Assembly (NCBI GenBank): GCA_008711295.1
Contig: VUYV01000100.1
Coordinates: 1,952,295 to 2,016,294, forward strand
DNA: 64,000 bases
From: Anarhynchus alexandrinus
Lineage: Eukaryota; Chordata; Aves; Charadriiformes; Charadriidae
Direction of reading: 5' to 3'
The position numbers were made by a program, and so were the translations under genes. The notes beneath the pieces are model-generated. The model worked only from the letters and a program-made list of their open reading frames with translations. It made no database searches and had not been told where the DNA came from. Numbering within the stretch: the first letter of the stretch is position 1; each line of letters starts with the position of its first letter. This document shows, piece after piece, positions 53,537 to 64,000 of the stretch.

Positions 53537-55525
53537 ATGGGTTCGTGGACTAGAATGTGGCCCACAGATTGGGCTGTTCTCATGAAATCATGGCTTATCT
53601 TTTCCCTGGGGGTCTACATGCAGGTGTCCAAAACTTTCGCCTGCCCAAAAGTGTGCCGCTGTGACCGAAACTTTGTCTACTGTAATGAGCGAAGCTTGAC
53701 CTCAGTGCCTCTTGGGATACCGGAGGGTGTAACCGTCCTCTACCTCCATAATAACCAAATTAATAATGCTGGATTTCCTGCAGAGTTGCACAATGTCCAG
53801 TCTGTGCACACAGTCTACCTGTATGGCAACCAATTGGATGAGTTCCCCATGAACCTGCCCAAGAATGTCAGGGTTCTTCACCTGCAGGAAAACAACATTC
53901 AGACCATTTCTCGGGCTGCCCTTGCTCAGCTTTTGAAGCTGGAAGAGCTGCACTTGGATGACAACTCCATCTCCACTGTTGGCGTTGAGGATGGGGCCTT
54001 CCGGGAAGCCATAAGCCTCAAGCTTCTGTTCTTGTCCAAGAATCACTTAAGCAGCGTACCAGTAGGCCTTCCAGTGGACTTACAAGAACTTCGAGTAGAC
54101 GAAAACCGAATAGCTGTCATTTCAGACCTGGCCTTCCAGAATCTTACAAGTCTGGAGCGTCTGATTGTGGATGGCAATCTCCTTACTAATAAAGGCATAG
54201 CTGAAGGCACCTTCAGCCACCTCTCCAAGCTCAAGGAATTCTCAATAGTGCGGAATTCACTGACCTACCCTCCTCCCGATCTTCCAGGTACACATCTGCT
54301 AAGGCTCTACTTGCAGGACAACCAGATAACCCATATACCACTCACAGCCTTTTCAAACCTCCACAAGCTGGAACGTCTTGATATTTCCAACAATCAACTT
54401 CGGATGTTGGTAAAGGGGGTATTTGATAATCTCCACAACCTGAGGCAACTCACTGTAAGGAATAATCCCTGGTTGTGTGACTGCAGTATTAAGTGGGTCA
54501 CTGAATGGCTCAAATTTATTCCCGCTTCCATCAATGTACGGGGTTTTATGTGCCAGGGACCAGAGCAGGTCCGAGGTATGGCGGTCAGGGAGCTCAATAT
54601 GAATATGTTGTCGTGCCCCACCACCACCCCTGGTCTGCCGCTTATCATCACCCCAGTCCCAGCTACAGCCATGCCAACTACATTAGTTCCCACCTCATCA
54701 GTTCCTCCCCCAAGTAGCAAATATAGTCCTCTCACTCCCACCATAGCCACACTCCCCACTGTGCCTGACAGGGAGGACAGAGAAAGGGTGACACCTCCTA
54801 TATCCGAACGGATTCAACTCTCCATCCATTTTGTGAATGACACTTGCATCCAAGTTAACTGGATGTCTCTCTTTACCGTGATGGCATATAAACTCACATG
54901 GGTTAAAATGGGCCATAGTTTGGTGGGAGGAATTGTTCAGGAGCGAATAGTTAGTGGTGAGAAGCAACACTTAAGCTTGGTAAATCTGGAGCCCAAATCC
55001 ACCTATCGGATTTGTTTGGTTCCACTGGATACTTACAACAATTACCGAACTGGAGAAGACACTGTCTGTTCAGAAGCCACAACCAAGGCTTCCTTTTTGA
55101 GTAATGGCAGCAACATCCCCTCCAGCCACGAGCAGACAACTTCTCAGAACCTGGGCTCCCCGTTTCTGCTGGCAGGGTTGATTGGGGGTGCAGTGATATT
55201 TGTCCTTGTGGTCCTGCTCAGCATTTTTTGCTGGCACATGCACAAAAAAGGGCGTTACACCTCCCAGAAGTGGAAATATAACCGGGGCCGTCGGAAAGAT
55301 GACTACTGCGAAGCAGGGACCAAGAAGGACAACTCCATCCTGGAGATGACGGAAACCAGCTTCCAGATTGTCTCCTTAAATAATGATCAGCTCCTTAAAG
55401 GAGATTTCAGACTGCAGCCCATTTATACCCCAAACGGGGGCATTAACTACACAGACTGCCACATCCCCAACAACATGCGATACTGCAACAGCAATGTCTC
55501 AGACCTGGAGCACTGTCATACGTGA
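53537..55525 (+). CDS. FLRT2: Fibronectin leucine-rich transmembrane protein 2 (FLRT2), complete
   Basis: Single-pass type I membrane protein of 662 residues; human FLRT2, as I recall it, has 660. Seen in order: hydrophobic signal peptide about 1-35; LRRNT cap with C36, C40, C42 and C49; about ten leucine-rich repeats to about residue 308; LRRCT cap with C314, C316, C339 and C360; a Pro/Thr-rich linker 361-418; one fibronectin III domain about 419-517; a transmembrane helix about 543-566 flanked by HMHKKGR; and a cytoplasmic tail of about 95 residues ending DLEHCHT. N202 is a glycosylation sequon (NLT). The LRR block and tail match FLRT2 far better than FLRT1 or FLRT3. Known for the family: the ectodomain binds latrophilins and UNC5 receptors and self-associates, acting in neuronal migration, axon guidance, heart and vessel development, and FGF signalling. 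Start choice: the open frame runs upstream to 53510, but the first ATG is 53537, with G at -3 and G at +4. TGA is followed directly by an in-frame TAG. The CDS is intronless, as in other vertebrate FLRT genes. Confidence 0.97.
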   Translation: MGSWTRMWPTDWAVLMKSWLIFSLGVYMQVSKTFACPKVCRCDRNFVYCNERSLTSVPLGIPEGVTVLYLHNNQINNAGFPAELHNVQSVHTVYLYGNQLDEFPMNLPKNVRVLHLQENNIQTISRAALAQLLKLEELHLDDNSISTVGVEDGAFREAISLKLLFLSKNHLSSVPVGLPVDLQELRVDENRIAVISDLAFQNLTSLERLIVDGNLLTNKGIAEGTFSHLSKLKEFSIVRNSLTYPPPDLPGTHLLRLYLQDNQITHIPLTAFSNLHKLERLDISNNQLRMLVKGVFDNLHNLRQLTVRNNPWLCDCSIKWVTEWLKFIPASINVRGFMCQGPEQVRGMAVRELNMNMLSCPTTTPGLPLIITPVPATAMPTTLVPTSSVPPPSSKYSPLTPTIATLPTVPDREDRERVTPPISERIQLSIHFVNDTCIQVNWMSLFTVMAYKLTWVKMGHSLVGGIVQERIVSGEKQHLSLVNLEPKSTYRICLVPLDTYNNYRTGEDTVCSEATTKASFLSNGSNIPSSHEQTTSQNLGSPFLLAGLIGGAVIFVLVVLLSIFCWHMHKKGRYTSQKWKYNRGRRKDDYCEAGTKKDNSILEMTETSFQIVSLNNDQLLKGDFRLQPIYTPNGGINYTDCHIPNNMRYCNSNVSDLEHCHT

Positions 55526-56504
55526 TAGTGAGGGCAGATGGGGGTGTCTAGGACAAAGAGAAAAAAACTGTGGAAAAAATAACCCCCCAACAACAATGAA
55601 AAAATTACATTTGATAAATGTTACACAGATGCATTTATGCATTTGAATACTCTGTAATTTATACGGTGTACTATATAATGGGATTTAAAAAAAGTGCTAT
55701 CTTTTCTATTTCAAGTTAATTGCAAATGGTTTTGTAACTCTTTGCTTTTTAAATCTTTAAAAAATATTGCTAAGTACTGTACAGGGTTGTACAATAAGAA
55801 CCCAATGTCATGGCAAAGGAAAGAATGACTCATTCTTCAAACATTAACCACTTTGCTGTCGAAGCTGTCTGAGGGATGTTAAGTTTCTAGGTGTCCTGTA
55901 GTACAGGAAAATAAGTGCATATTAAAACAGGGTCACTAGGAACGGACAAAAGCAATTCGGATAAAATGGGTGCAACCCTTCTGACTTGAATCCGGCAGTT
56001 GCTGTTGAGCTTCAAACAATTGGAAATACTGTTCCCCTTTGTCAGTTCTGCATTTCCTACCTCCAACTGAAAGGTGGAGTTCTGACTGCTACCAAAAAGA
56101 CTACTTTCTTGTTTGATTAGTTTTCTCCTAATACACTAGAAATAGGAAAGATAGACAGAGCTCTTTGTCAAACTCAAAGTGACCTTGTTTCCAATTTGCA
56201 AAAGCTACTCTGAAAATGTCCCCCAATACTATATACTTTTATGATAGACACTGTTCCTGCTTTTCATTATGATTAAGAAGCTTTAGGCGTTCTCTGACCC
56301 TTCTCAGTGGGAGATGAAGGTTATCAGGATGTAACAGATAGCTGTCATTACGTTGCACCTCTCTTTAATAGAGCAGCATTTGTTGACACAGCATGTTCAG
56401 GTGAAGCCTGAATGAGGGAAATTCTGACTGCTCCCAGCTCTGCAGGGTTCACGTAGAATTTGGAATCTAAAAGTGTAAATTGCTGAAAACATGATGCAAA
56501 ATGT

Positions 56505-56550
56505 GATGCCAATGGAAAGGTTGCTATTGACTTTCATGGTTCAAGCCCTG
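56505..56550. repeat. Possible palindromic-repeat remnant in the 3' UTR
   Basis: TGCCAATGGAAAGGTTGCTA followed by TTGACTTTCATGG and TCAAGCCCTG resembles the palindromic core CAATGGAAAGATTCCCATTGACTTCAATGG with its GGCCCTG end. It is short and diverged, so chance resemblance is possible. Confidence 0.3.
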
Positions 56551-57657
56551 TTTGATGTTCAGTATGGAGAAGTAGGGAAAAAAAGACAAACAGAGAAAAC
56601 AAATAAGAAAGATCATTTAAAAATCTATTAATAGAAAGGCCTTCAGGCCTATTATGAACCGAAATATCTTCAGCAGGGAAAATCATGTATAAAACCTGGT
56701 TGTTTCTTTTTTTTGGTGTCCCCCTCCCCCCCATCCAAGTATACGGAGGCGGACATTAACTAACCATTTGATTAGCTGAGGAATTTTTAGAACAAAAGTA
56801 CACACTGTCCCTCTGAATTACCCTTCTTTTATCTTAAGCTTTTGGAATTTTTCCACAATGATCTGTGCTTTATAAGCAGTAGGTGGGCTTAGAATTTGCT
56901 TTTTTATTCCCTCAAATTCTTCAGCTGGAATACGTTCTGAGTCCTTGAGCTTTACATGCAGTATGCGAAACATCATGCTTGTATTAAAACCATGGTGCTG
57001 CTCTCAAAATTATATAATGTTCCAGCCACTCCATTGACTCTGTGACTGCCAAGAGCTCTGGATTTCTTGCCAGCTCAGTGGTGGAATCTAATTCTTCCTT
57101 TCTTTCGTTTTTGTTTTGTTTTAATGCAGCTCACTTTCTCCTAAGCTTGGGGACAAGCAAAAGTTCACAACAAAGAGAAAAAAAAGAGAGAGACAAAACT
57201 TTCCTGAAGGAGTAGGGAACCAAAGAGAAAACTTTTTACAGTGACCAACTAGGGACAAGAGAAATTGTTGGAAGTGGATTGGAAGTAAAGGCTGAAGCAC
57301 TTTCACTGTGGAATGCTTAGACTTTTCACCGCTGCTTATGTTGGGAGAGAGGGTTTTAAGCCTTTCCTTTGCTCATTTCACTTAACCCATTCTTGAAATC
57401 CAGCAGTTTATGAGTGTGCATTTTCTGAAATTCGAATCACATGATAACACTCATTTTCTGCAACGGCGAAATGAATCCAGTTATGATTGATTGCAAAGTA
57501 CAATCATTGTATAAGGAAACACATCTCCCCTCAACACCTTTTATAATCACGAAATTCCACTCTATATTCTGTATATTTGCTATTTTCTCCAGCTATAACA
57601 GGTATTTTAGGCAACCTGTGTGGCTACTGTAATAGTAAAGTCACTGAAAGTTTGCTG

Positions 57658-57663
57658 AATAAA
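57658..57663 (+). terminator. Candidate poly(A) signal
   Basis: Canonical AATAAA about 2.1 kb after the stop, followed within 20-40 bases by a T/G-rich stretch (ATGGTTTAATTC). Further AATAAA hexamers lie at 58994-58999, 59296-59301, 60877-60882 and 62686-62691, so use of this one cannot be asserted. Confidence 0.3.
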
Positions 57664-58335
57664 AGGCTGCCATATGATTTCAAATGGTTTAATTCTAGGT
57701 AGAAACATCTATGCAAAGTGGTTTTTTCTGTGACCTATTTACTGAATATTATGATGAGAAGGTTGATACTTTTGTTTTGTTTAATATGTTTTAGGTGCCA
57801 AAGCCCACAAGACAAGCAGCAAATAGTTGTGCTTCTGCACGCTTCCATTGCATGCTGGAGTTTGTTTGAAATTAAGCAGAGCCAGAGATTCCCAGTGGGC
57901 GTGGATGTAGTATTTAATTTCACTGAAATAACTAGCTGTATGTTTGATTTCAAAAGGCATCCTTTGAAAGTACGTGCTTACTAGAAGTTTGTACTTCAAT
58001 GACTGATGCTGGAGGAATCTTTGTCCTCCTCGATGAACATCTTCTGTTCCAGGCCTCAGGATACCACAGTTTCAAGACGAGCTAGGCGCCTTATTTGTAG
58101 GAAATGACTTATTCAGGGAGTTCAGCCATACTGCAGGTGAATGGTCCACAAGCCCAAACTGATGACAACAAATGTGGTTACTGTCCTAATAGGGTGAAAG
58201 CAGAAGGCATTCACAAACTGTTTGTTTTGATCTTGGGTGATGTAATGTATGTGTATCAGTCGCTTACCTAGATCAAAAATCAAAATGGTATTAAAGATAG
58301 CATAGTTTATGCTTCTTTTCAGTATGAAGAAGAAC

Positions 58336-58349
58336 ATATATATATATAT
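58336..58349. repeat. (AT)n microsatellite
   Basis: Seven AT units, flanked by AGAAC and CGGT. Confidence 0.85.
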
Positions 58350-61300
58350 CGGTATGGGATTCTGACAAAGTTTCTTTTCTATGAATACTCTTCTGAAAAA
58401 AAAGTAGCAAGCCGCCTATACCAAAATTTGTGGTCAGAGCTGGGACTATTATCTAAACAAATTCACAGTTATAGTCAAGTGAAAGGTCATATGCTTCATT
58501 TGAAGAATGTTTCTTCAAATTCTAATTGCTATCCAGCTGTAAAAGAGTTAACGTATTTCATCAGAGTTTGGGACTTTTCAAAGTGCCAGTCACACACAGA
58601 GCTGAGACTTCATTTCAGGTCACACCTGGATAAGTACATAACAGGCAATTTTCGCTAGGTAAAGTATTTGGAAAAAGTCAGAATTAAAAATGGACAATGA
58701 TCTTCTGGTGATGTGAAGTTTAAGATTAACAGCTTTTTCCTTGGGCTTCGTAAAAATGAAGTCGTCTTTACTTAGTGCAAGTATCTGACCACAGATACTA
58801 ACTAAAGGCTATAGAGCAGAAGTCCCAAATGTGTGCGTATACAACTCATCCAAAATGTTCACTTCCAGGTCCTGATTTGAACAGGTTCATTGGATCAAGG
58901 GGAAAAGGAGTGGTTTACAGACAAAATCTCACCCATCTTCCATTGTAAACTGCTAATAGCTGACATAAATGTACAGACAAGATTGGTGAGTGGAATAAAA
59001 TAAGAGTTTAAGTGAAATTACGTTAAAGCAGTATCACAACACTGCTGTTTCCAGTGCTTGGGTTCCTTCTGAAGACTTACTTATTTACAAACAGGTCCTT
59101 GTTTTCACAGATCCTGTCACTGTAACAAGTGTTCTTTGCATGTAGCTTGCTGGCAGAAACAAGCACCGGGTTAATGCATGGACTTTGTGTTAACAGGTTC
59201 TTATTGGAGATGTTATTATCGAATTTCTTCATAAGAATATTTAGGGATTGAGTTACTTTGGACTGAAAAGATATTAGCAGTTTTCCCTGTAAGCCAATAA
59301 AGGACTACAATGAATGTCACGTAAAACAGAAAAATGAAGTAGCATATGCTATTTGCTACGAGAGCAGTTCAACTATATTTTTCTCTCAGTCATTTTTGCT
59401 TTTGATGAGAGAAAATTTCTCCCTCTGAGAACTGTATGGATTTTAATTTTGCAAGCAAAAGAACTTTATGCATATTGTATTGTTATGGTTTTAAGGGTCT
59501 ACATAAGGCACTTTATTAATGACATTGAAGTGAAAGTTCAGTCTCAGCTTTTGACAGTGAAGTGGTTAATTCCCATTGAATTCTCCATTTATAGTACTTC
59601 TTCACCTTAAATTATAACATGGAGATAGTAAAGTTTTTTCTTTAGAACATGAGAATAATGGTTTTACTCATGACTTATCTTTCCAGCTCAGTGGAAAAAC
59701 AAAACAGAAATGAGTGCCAAAACAAAAAGTTACTGGCTCTGAGCCTCATGAAATCCTGCCTGATGCTCTCTTCTAAACACAGAGATAATCCTAGGAAGCT
59801 GATGATCACTCCTTCCCTGAACTCTACTGAACAGGGCACTTTGTATCCCAGATGATACTACAGGCAATATTGAAGCATTTGGCATTAAACTTCTGTACAG
59901 CAGAGAATGTCTTGCTCTTTAAAAGGACGCTGGCTAGTAGTCCATCTGGAAAACTAGTACAAAAGAGATTTGGCAAGCTTTTATTGTACTGGGGCTCTGT
60001 GGAAATGTGCCTCGTGAGAGCTGAATTCTGATCTTCTCAGAAACAGATAAGCTATTAAAGAAATTATCATTACTTGGGCCCAAATATCTGAAGATGATCT
60101 TTCATAAAATTGATTTTAACTGAGACATGCACACTTGATTCTGTTATGTGTTTGGTATACTTTCTATCTTTAACATGGAAAAATAGATGGTTTGAAGTCT
60201 GCATTATCTGTTTTCTGCAATCTGCCATGTTGCACGCATTGTTAACTTCAAAACCTCACTATACACTATATATTATCTTGTTGACATATTCAGTAAAGAG
60301 TTATTTAAAAAAATACAATCCTGCTGTATTTATATGAGCAAGTCAATGATAATAAGGATGTGAATATCTGAAGGGGAAAACAGAAAAAAAATAATCAATC
60401 ATCTTCTGCACTTTCATTCCTGGAAATATTTTCAAATGTTCTATTGTATGTCTACCCTCTTTTCAGATTCCAAAAGACAAATATTTTCATCTTCTGTCTC
60501 TCAGAGTTAAACCATTTGTTACTTCAATTTCTTAGATTTAGTCTTATTTTTATAAGATGATCTCATTCTGATATGCATATAGGAAAGCACTGTAAAACAA
60601 GAACAGATTGTGTTTCAGTGTTTGCAATTAATAGGTACACTTAAGCAGCTACACAAGTCTATAACAAATATATATATGTGGAAGCTGTGACCCATTGTAT
60701 GCATAGTCATTCGATAAATCCATTTGACATTCATCTTTGACAATCTTAAACCTGCTTTTTACCTATTATTATCTGTTTAATCTGTTACCTTGAAATGAAA
60801 TGTGAATTTTTTCAAATCCTCCCTTCAAAAATTGTTCTTGAATTTTCAGAATGCACAACATTCAGACATAGGCCTTAATAAATTTTTGTATATCTTATAC
60901 CTAACATATATGGTAATATATACAGTATATATAAAGACATGCTTTAGTTACTTAGAAGTGAAAATTACCTCTCTTCTAGTTACATATACAAGAACTCATT
61001 TTTGGCTTTGCCAGAACCTGAAATATTGAATGTTACAAGCTGTGTCACTTCAAAGCTTAGAAATGTAATATTGCTGAGTGTCACGATTCCTCTATAAATT
61101 ATCTTGTTCTCTAACTTAACCCTGTATATCAAGTAAAATTACCAAGAGCTGCTGTGCAATACATCCACATGTAGGCCCCCCTTCCTTAAAATGCTTCACT
61201 GAACATGACGTTTCTTCCGAGCCAGATCACACCCTGGTAACTAAACCTTCTTGCCTTACCACAGGAAGGTGGATAATTGAGGTAAAGTAAATGAGAAACA

Positions 61301-63102
61301 CTTGTGATCATTTATGCCTTTCTGGCAAAAAAAAAATGGTATCATCATTTTCAATTGATGATTTTGCTTTCTCTCTCAAAAAAAAAAAAAAGGTGACAAA
61401 CACTTCATCAGATAATATTTTAATAAGCCAATATTATTTGTCTTGGGAGAGAGTAATCTTTATATTTAATTTTTATAGTTCTAAGCTATCTGGAGCTGTT
61501 CACACACATGTGCGTGTGTGTATAAGTTAGTGGGGTTGTGTACAGAGGGTTTAGCTACAAGGAACTCCAAAAGCAAGCACACGGAGGAGTATTTCTCATT
61601 ATTGTTCCGTCAACATTTTTCAATATTTCACTTGAACAGGAGTTCTTCGAGCTAAGAATAGTTATGGAGGAAACACATGGAGGAACTACATTTGGGCATT
61701 AAAGTATGAAACAAATCTTTTAATTCTACTTGAAGCGCCACTATCAGTGAAGGCTCAAACTGAAAATCACTATTACACAGGTAGAGACTTGGTGAATTTT
61801 TTAACAATAATTTGCACTCCTAAAACAAAGTAGTACACTCTTATGGTGAAATCATGACCCCACTAATTTCAAGTATAAATCAGAATATTTATAGGAATAA
61901 TATATACATCAGAAGGATTATTAAAAATATCCAGTATAACACATTGTATAATGTCACACTATGTATCCCTAAATGAAATACATCAACTGAGTAAGGCAGT
62001 AGCTCTATGTATCTCCTTTGAAAAGCCAAAGGAGCAGTGAAATAGACTTCACAGAAAATGAGGGGAAAGAGAGAGATGTACTGAGCAACATTGTCCAACA
62101 TAAAACCCCACAAGACACGGACATTTAAAGCCACAAACAGGTTGCTGAGCACAGCAAGAACGTTCCTTTACACATGAACACACATATTTTCTGCTTACAA
62201 CTCCATATTATGGGTAACATATGTGACTGCAAAAATGCGTATATGAATATTAAGAGTTTATAGTATAGTTACGCTTCGGTGGGGACATCTTATACAGAAT
62301 AAGAAGAATCTTGACTCTGGGCACTGGCTCTATTATTTACCTTCCTCGCATATACAGGAATTATATACAGCAGGAAGTCACAAAGGAATAACAAAAGTCA
62401 TGCTGATTACACTATCCTGTTTTTCTAAGTGTAGAATGCCTTGAAGAATGAAGACAGTGTACAAACCATTACGGAAAATGTACTCAAATGCACGTGTTTA
62501 CAACTTTAACATGCTCTGTGCAAAAGTGAGAAGTCTCTGTGATGAATACCAGTCAGAGCACTAAGCTGAACACAACCATTCTTGAAAAGCACAATTGCCA
62601 GAAACGTTCTGTTAAAACTGTGTATTTCTTGAGTGAAATCAATATTTCCACTCCTATAACCTTTGAACAGGGAATCCCACAGATAAATAAAATTCTTCGT
62701 GATGTGGATTGGAACAATATGGCTAAAGATAGGATGCTGTAATTTTCATAATTTGAAATGGCCTCTTTTTGATGAAGAAAAGGCAGATTTTGTTCTGTGA
62801 AGACGAAATGTAGTAATAATGACGGACAGAATCTAGAGATACTCCTCTTTACTGACATTTTATGGACATGAAAAAGGACACATACATATATGCTCTATAC
62901 AGATTCGTGACATAATTTTAAATTTCCTTTACAATTTTCAGACTCTTCAGATGAGATCCACTTCTAACACATGTACAATATTCCAAAACATATAAATCCT
63001 CAGAAATGACTGCAATTCCTTTCAGATAATAGAATCAAGAAAGTGTGATCAAATGAGTATTTACAGAAAATGCACAGTACTTTCTCAAAGCTTTAGCCGT
63101 GA

Positions 63103-63168
63103 TAAAAAAATAAATAAAAAAAGAGAAAGAAAAAGAAAAAGAAAGAAAAAGAAAGACAGAAAGAAAGA
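63103..63168. repeat. A/G-rich tract, (AAAGA)n and (GAAA)n
   Basis: An A-rich start (63103-63120) runs into imperfect AAAGA, AAAAG and AAAGAAAG units. It is a typical decayed tetra- or pentanucleotide microsatellite, possibly grown from a poly(A) tail, although no retroposon body is visible beside it. Confidence 0.85.
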
Positions 63169-63255
63169 TGACTGTTAAAATCAAATAGGTTTGTATTTCT
63201 ATTTAGAAGATAAGTCCTTCCAAATTTGTAACACACTCACTTGAATGTCAAACTG

Positions 63256-63279
63256 TCGTTTGACTTGAAAGTCAAACGA
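63256..63279. repeat. Perfect 10-bp inverted repeat with 4-base loop
   Basis: TCGTTTGACT (63256-63265) is exactly complementary to AGTCAAACGA (63270-63279) across the loop TGAA. The left flank also contains GTCAAAC (63247-63253), a third copy of the same heptamer in direct orientation to the right arm. Confidence 0.8.
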
Positions 63280-64000
63280 TTTAAATGACAGAGTTGCAAG
63301 CCTGAACTCATATACCTTCACAAACTGGTTTGTGCATTCAGAGCTCAGGAACCAGTATGTAATTCTTTGCTCTCTGACTTACAATGCGAATGTTAAGAAT
63401 CTTTCCCCATTGAAGAAACATGTTAAGGAAATTTGAGAGTTGGTGTGACGTGAAGTACTGCACTATATGTTAATGTGAACAATTTCATTTATTCAAGCAG
63501 GGCATTAGCATGTCTTTGTAAGTGAGGACTGCAGAAACAAGGCGTGCGCATTAACTCTATGTCATTTTCAAGAAAACCTTTCTCACCAGTACTAGACACT
63601 ACTCGTAGCTGTCAAAAAGCACATGTGACTTACCAAGCATATATGACTTAGAAAAATTACAAAAATCTCATAAAAGTATTGAAACTTTTCCTATTAAAGG
63701 GCCTTGGCAAGAAAGAAATGAGTCCCATTCACAAGAAATGAGTCTAGGCAGCCTTTCACTTTGATCTGCATTGTAGGTGTGTTTTGAAGTCAATTTTTTT
63801 TTTTTTTTCCGCTGATTACGGGGAGTAGCATCAGGTTCATGGTATTCTTAGATCTAATTGATCATGATGTTCATTTGGAAGTCTCTCCGTGCTCTTATTT
63901 ACTTTGTCATCTGTGCAAAGTTTGAGGGATAGGTTACTTTATCTGTGTTACTCGCCTTCATGACAAATTTGTAGTTAGCTATATTTCTATCCCTTTCTGC

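Larger units (their letters stand above)
55526..57690 (+). other. FLRT2: FLRT2 3' untranslated region, proximal part
   Basis: It follows the stop codon directly and is AT-rich, without further coding sequence. A hexamer AATAAA at 57658-57663 is the first canonical poly(A) signal that I found, preceded by the weaker ATTAAA at 55921-55926. FLRT2 messages are known to have long 3' UTRs, so the true end may lie much further right. A repeat-like piece (about 56505-56550) sits within it. Confidence 0.55.
57691..64000. other. Distal 3' UTR or intergenic DNA, no gene seen
   Basis: AT-rich sequence with no open frame above about 100 codons and no recognised family. It contains a TA repeat (58336-58349), an A run (61379-61391), an A/G-rich tract (63103-63168), a perfect 10-base hairpin (63256-63279) and a T run (63793-63808). 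Several AATAAA hexamers leave open how far the FLRT2 transcript reaches. Confidence 0.5.

Noticed and set aside
53702..54759. Minus-strand frames opposite the FLRT2 CDS
   Set aside because: They are antisense shadows of a strongly coding sequence.
1..64000. CRISPR arrays, operons, phage or bacterial mobile elements
   Set aside because: The window is vertebrate nuclear DNA. No regularly spaced direct repeats or bacterial-type gene arrays are present.
1..64000. tRNA, rRNA or known small RNA genes
   Set aside because: No A-box/B-box pair with a cloverleaf and no rRNA-like segment was seen by eye. A covariance-model search would be needed to exclude diverged small RNAs.

Overview
The window looks like a stretch of bird (or close archosaur) nuclear chromosome. 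It carries a vertebrate FLRT2 gene, is AT-rich outside one CpG island, has very few interspersed repeats, and those I can recognise are CR1-type LINEs. One fairly young CR1 copy ends in the CR1 terminal octamer. The species cannot be fixed from this alone.

The only gene I can support is FLRT2 on the + strand. Its CpG-island promoter and untranslated first exon lie at the left edge (about 1-800). An intron of about 52 kb follows (800-53105). The whole protein (662 residues) is then encoded in a second exon that opens at 53106, with ATG at 53537 and stop at 55523-55525. A long AT-rich 3' untranslated region follows, whose end I cannot place. The last several kb are 3' UTR or intergenic DNA with no recognisable gene. 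FLRT2 is a single-pass cell-surface leucine-rich-repeat protein used in adhesion and axon/cell guidance, so nothing here forms an operon or a multi-gene pathway.

The intron contains a young-looking 3' fragment of a CR1 LINE (51205-51922); an old degraded CR1-like LINE (about 22100-23105); an old CR1/L3-like fragment on the minus strand (38993-39330); a CR1-like 3' tail (35950-36022); several remnants of a short palindromic amniote repeat with a CATTGACTTCAATGG-like core (clearest at 15812-15895, 33091-33173 and 33245-33302); simple repeats; and one CpG-richer patch with a TCF/LEF-type site (12180-12480) that is a candidate enhancer. Every other open frame in the intron looks like chance.

I did not find a new multi-gene system. 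The observations most worth following are the upstream ORFs and alternative splice sites in the FLRT2 leader, the candidate enhancer, the dispersed palindromic repeat remnants (one inside the 3' UTR), and an extra cysteine in the fibronectin domain.
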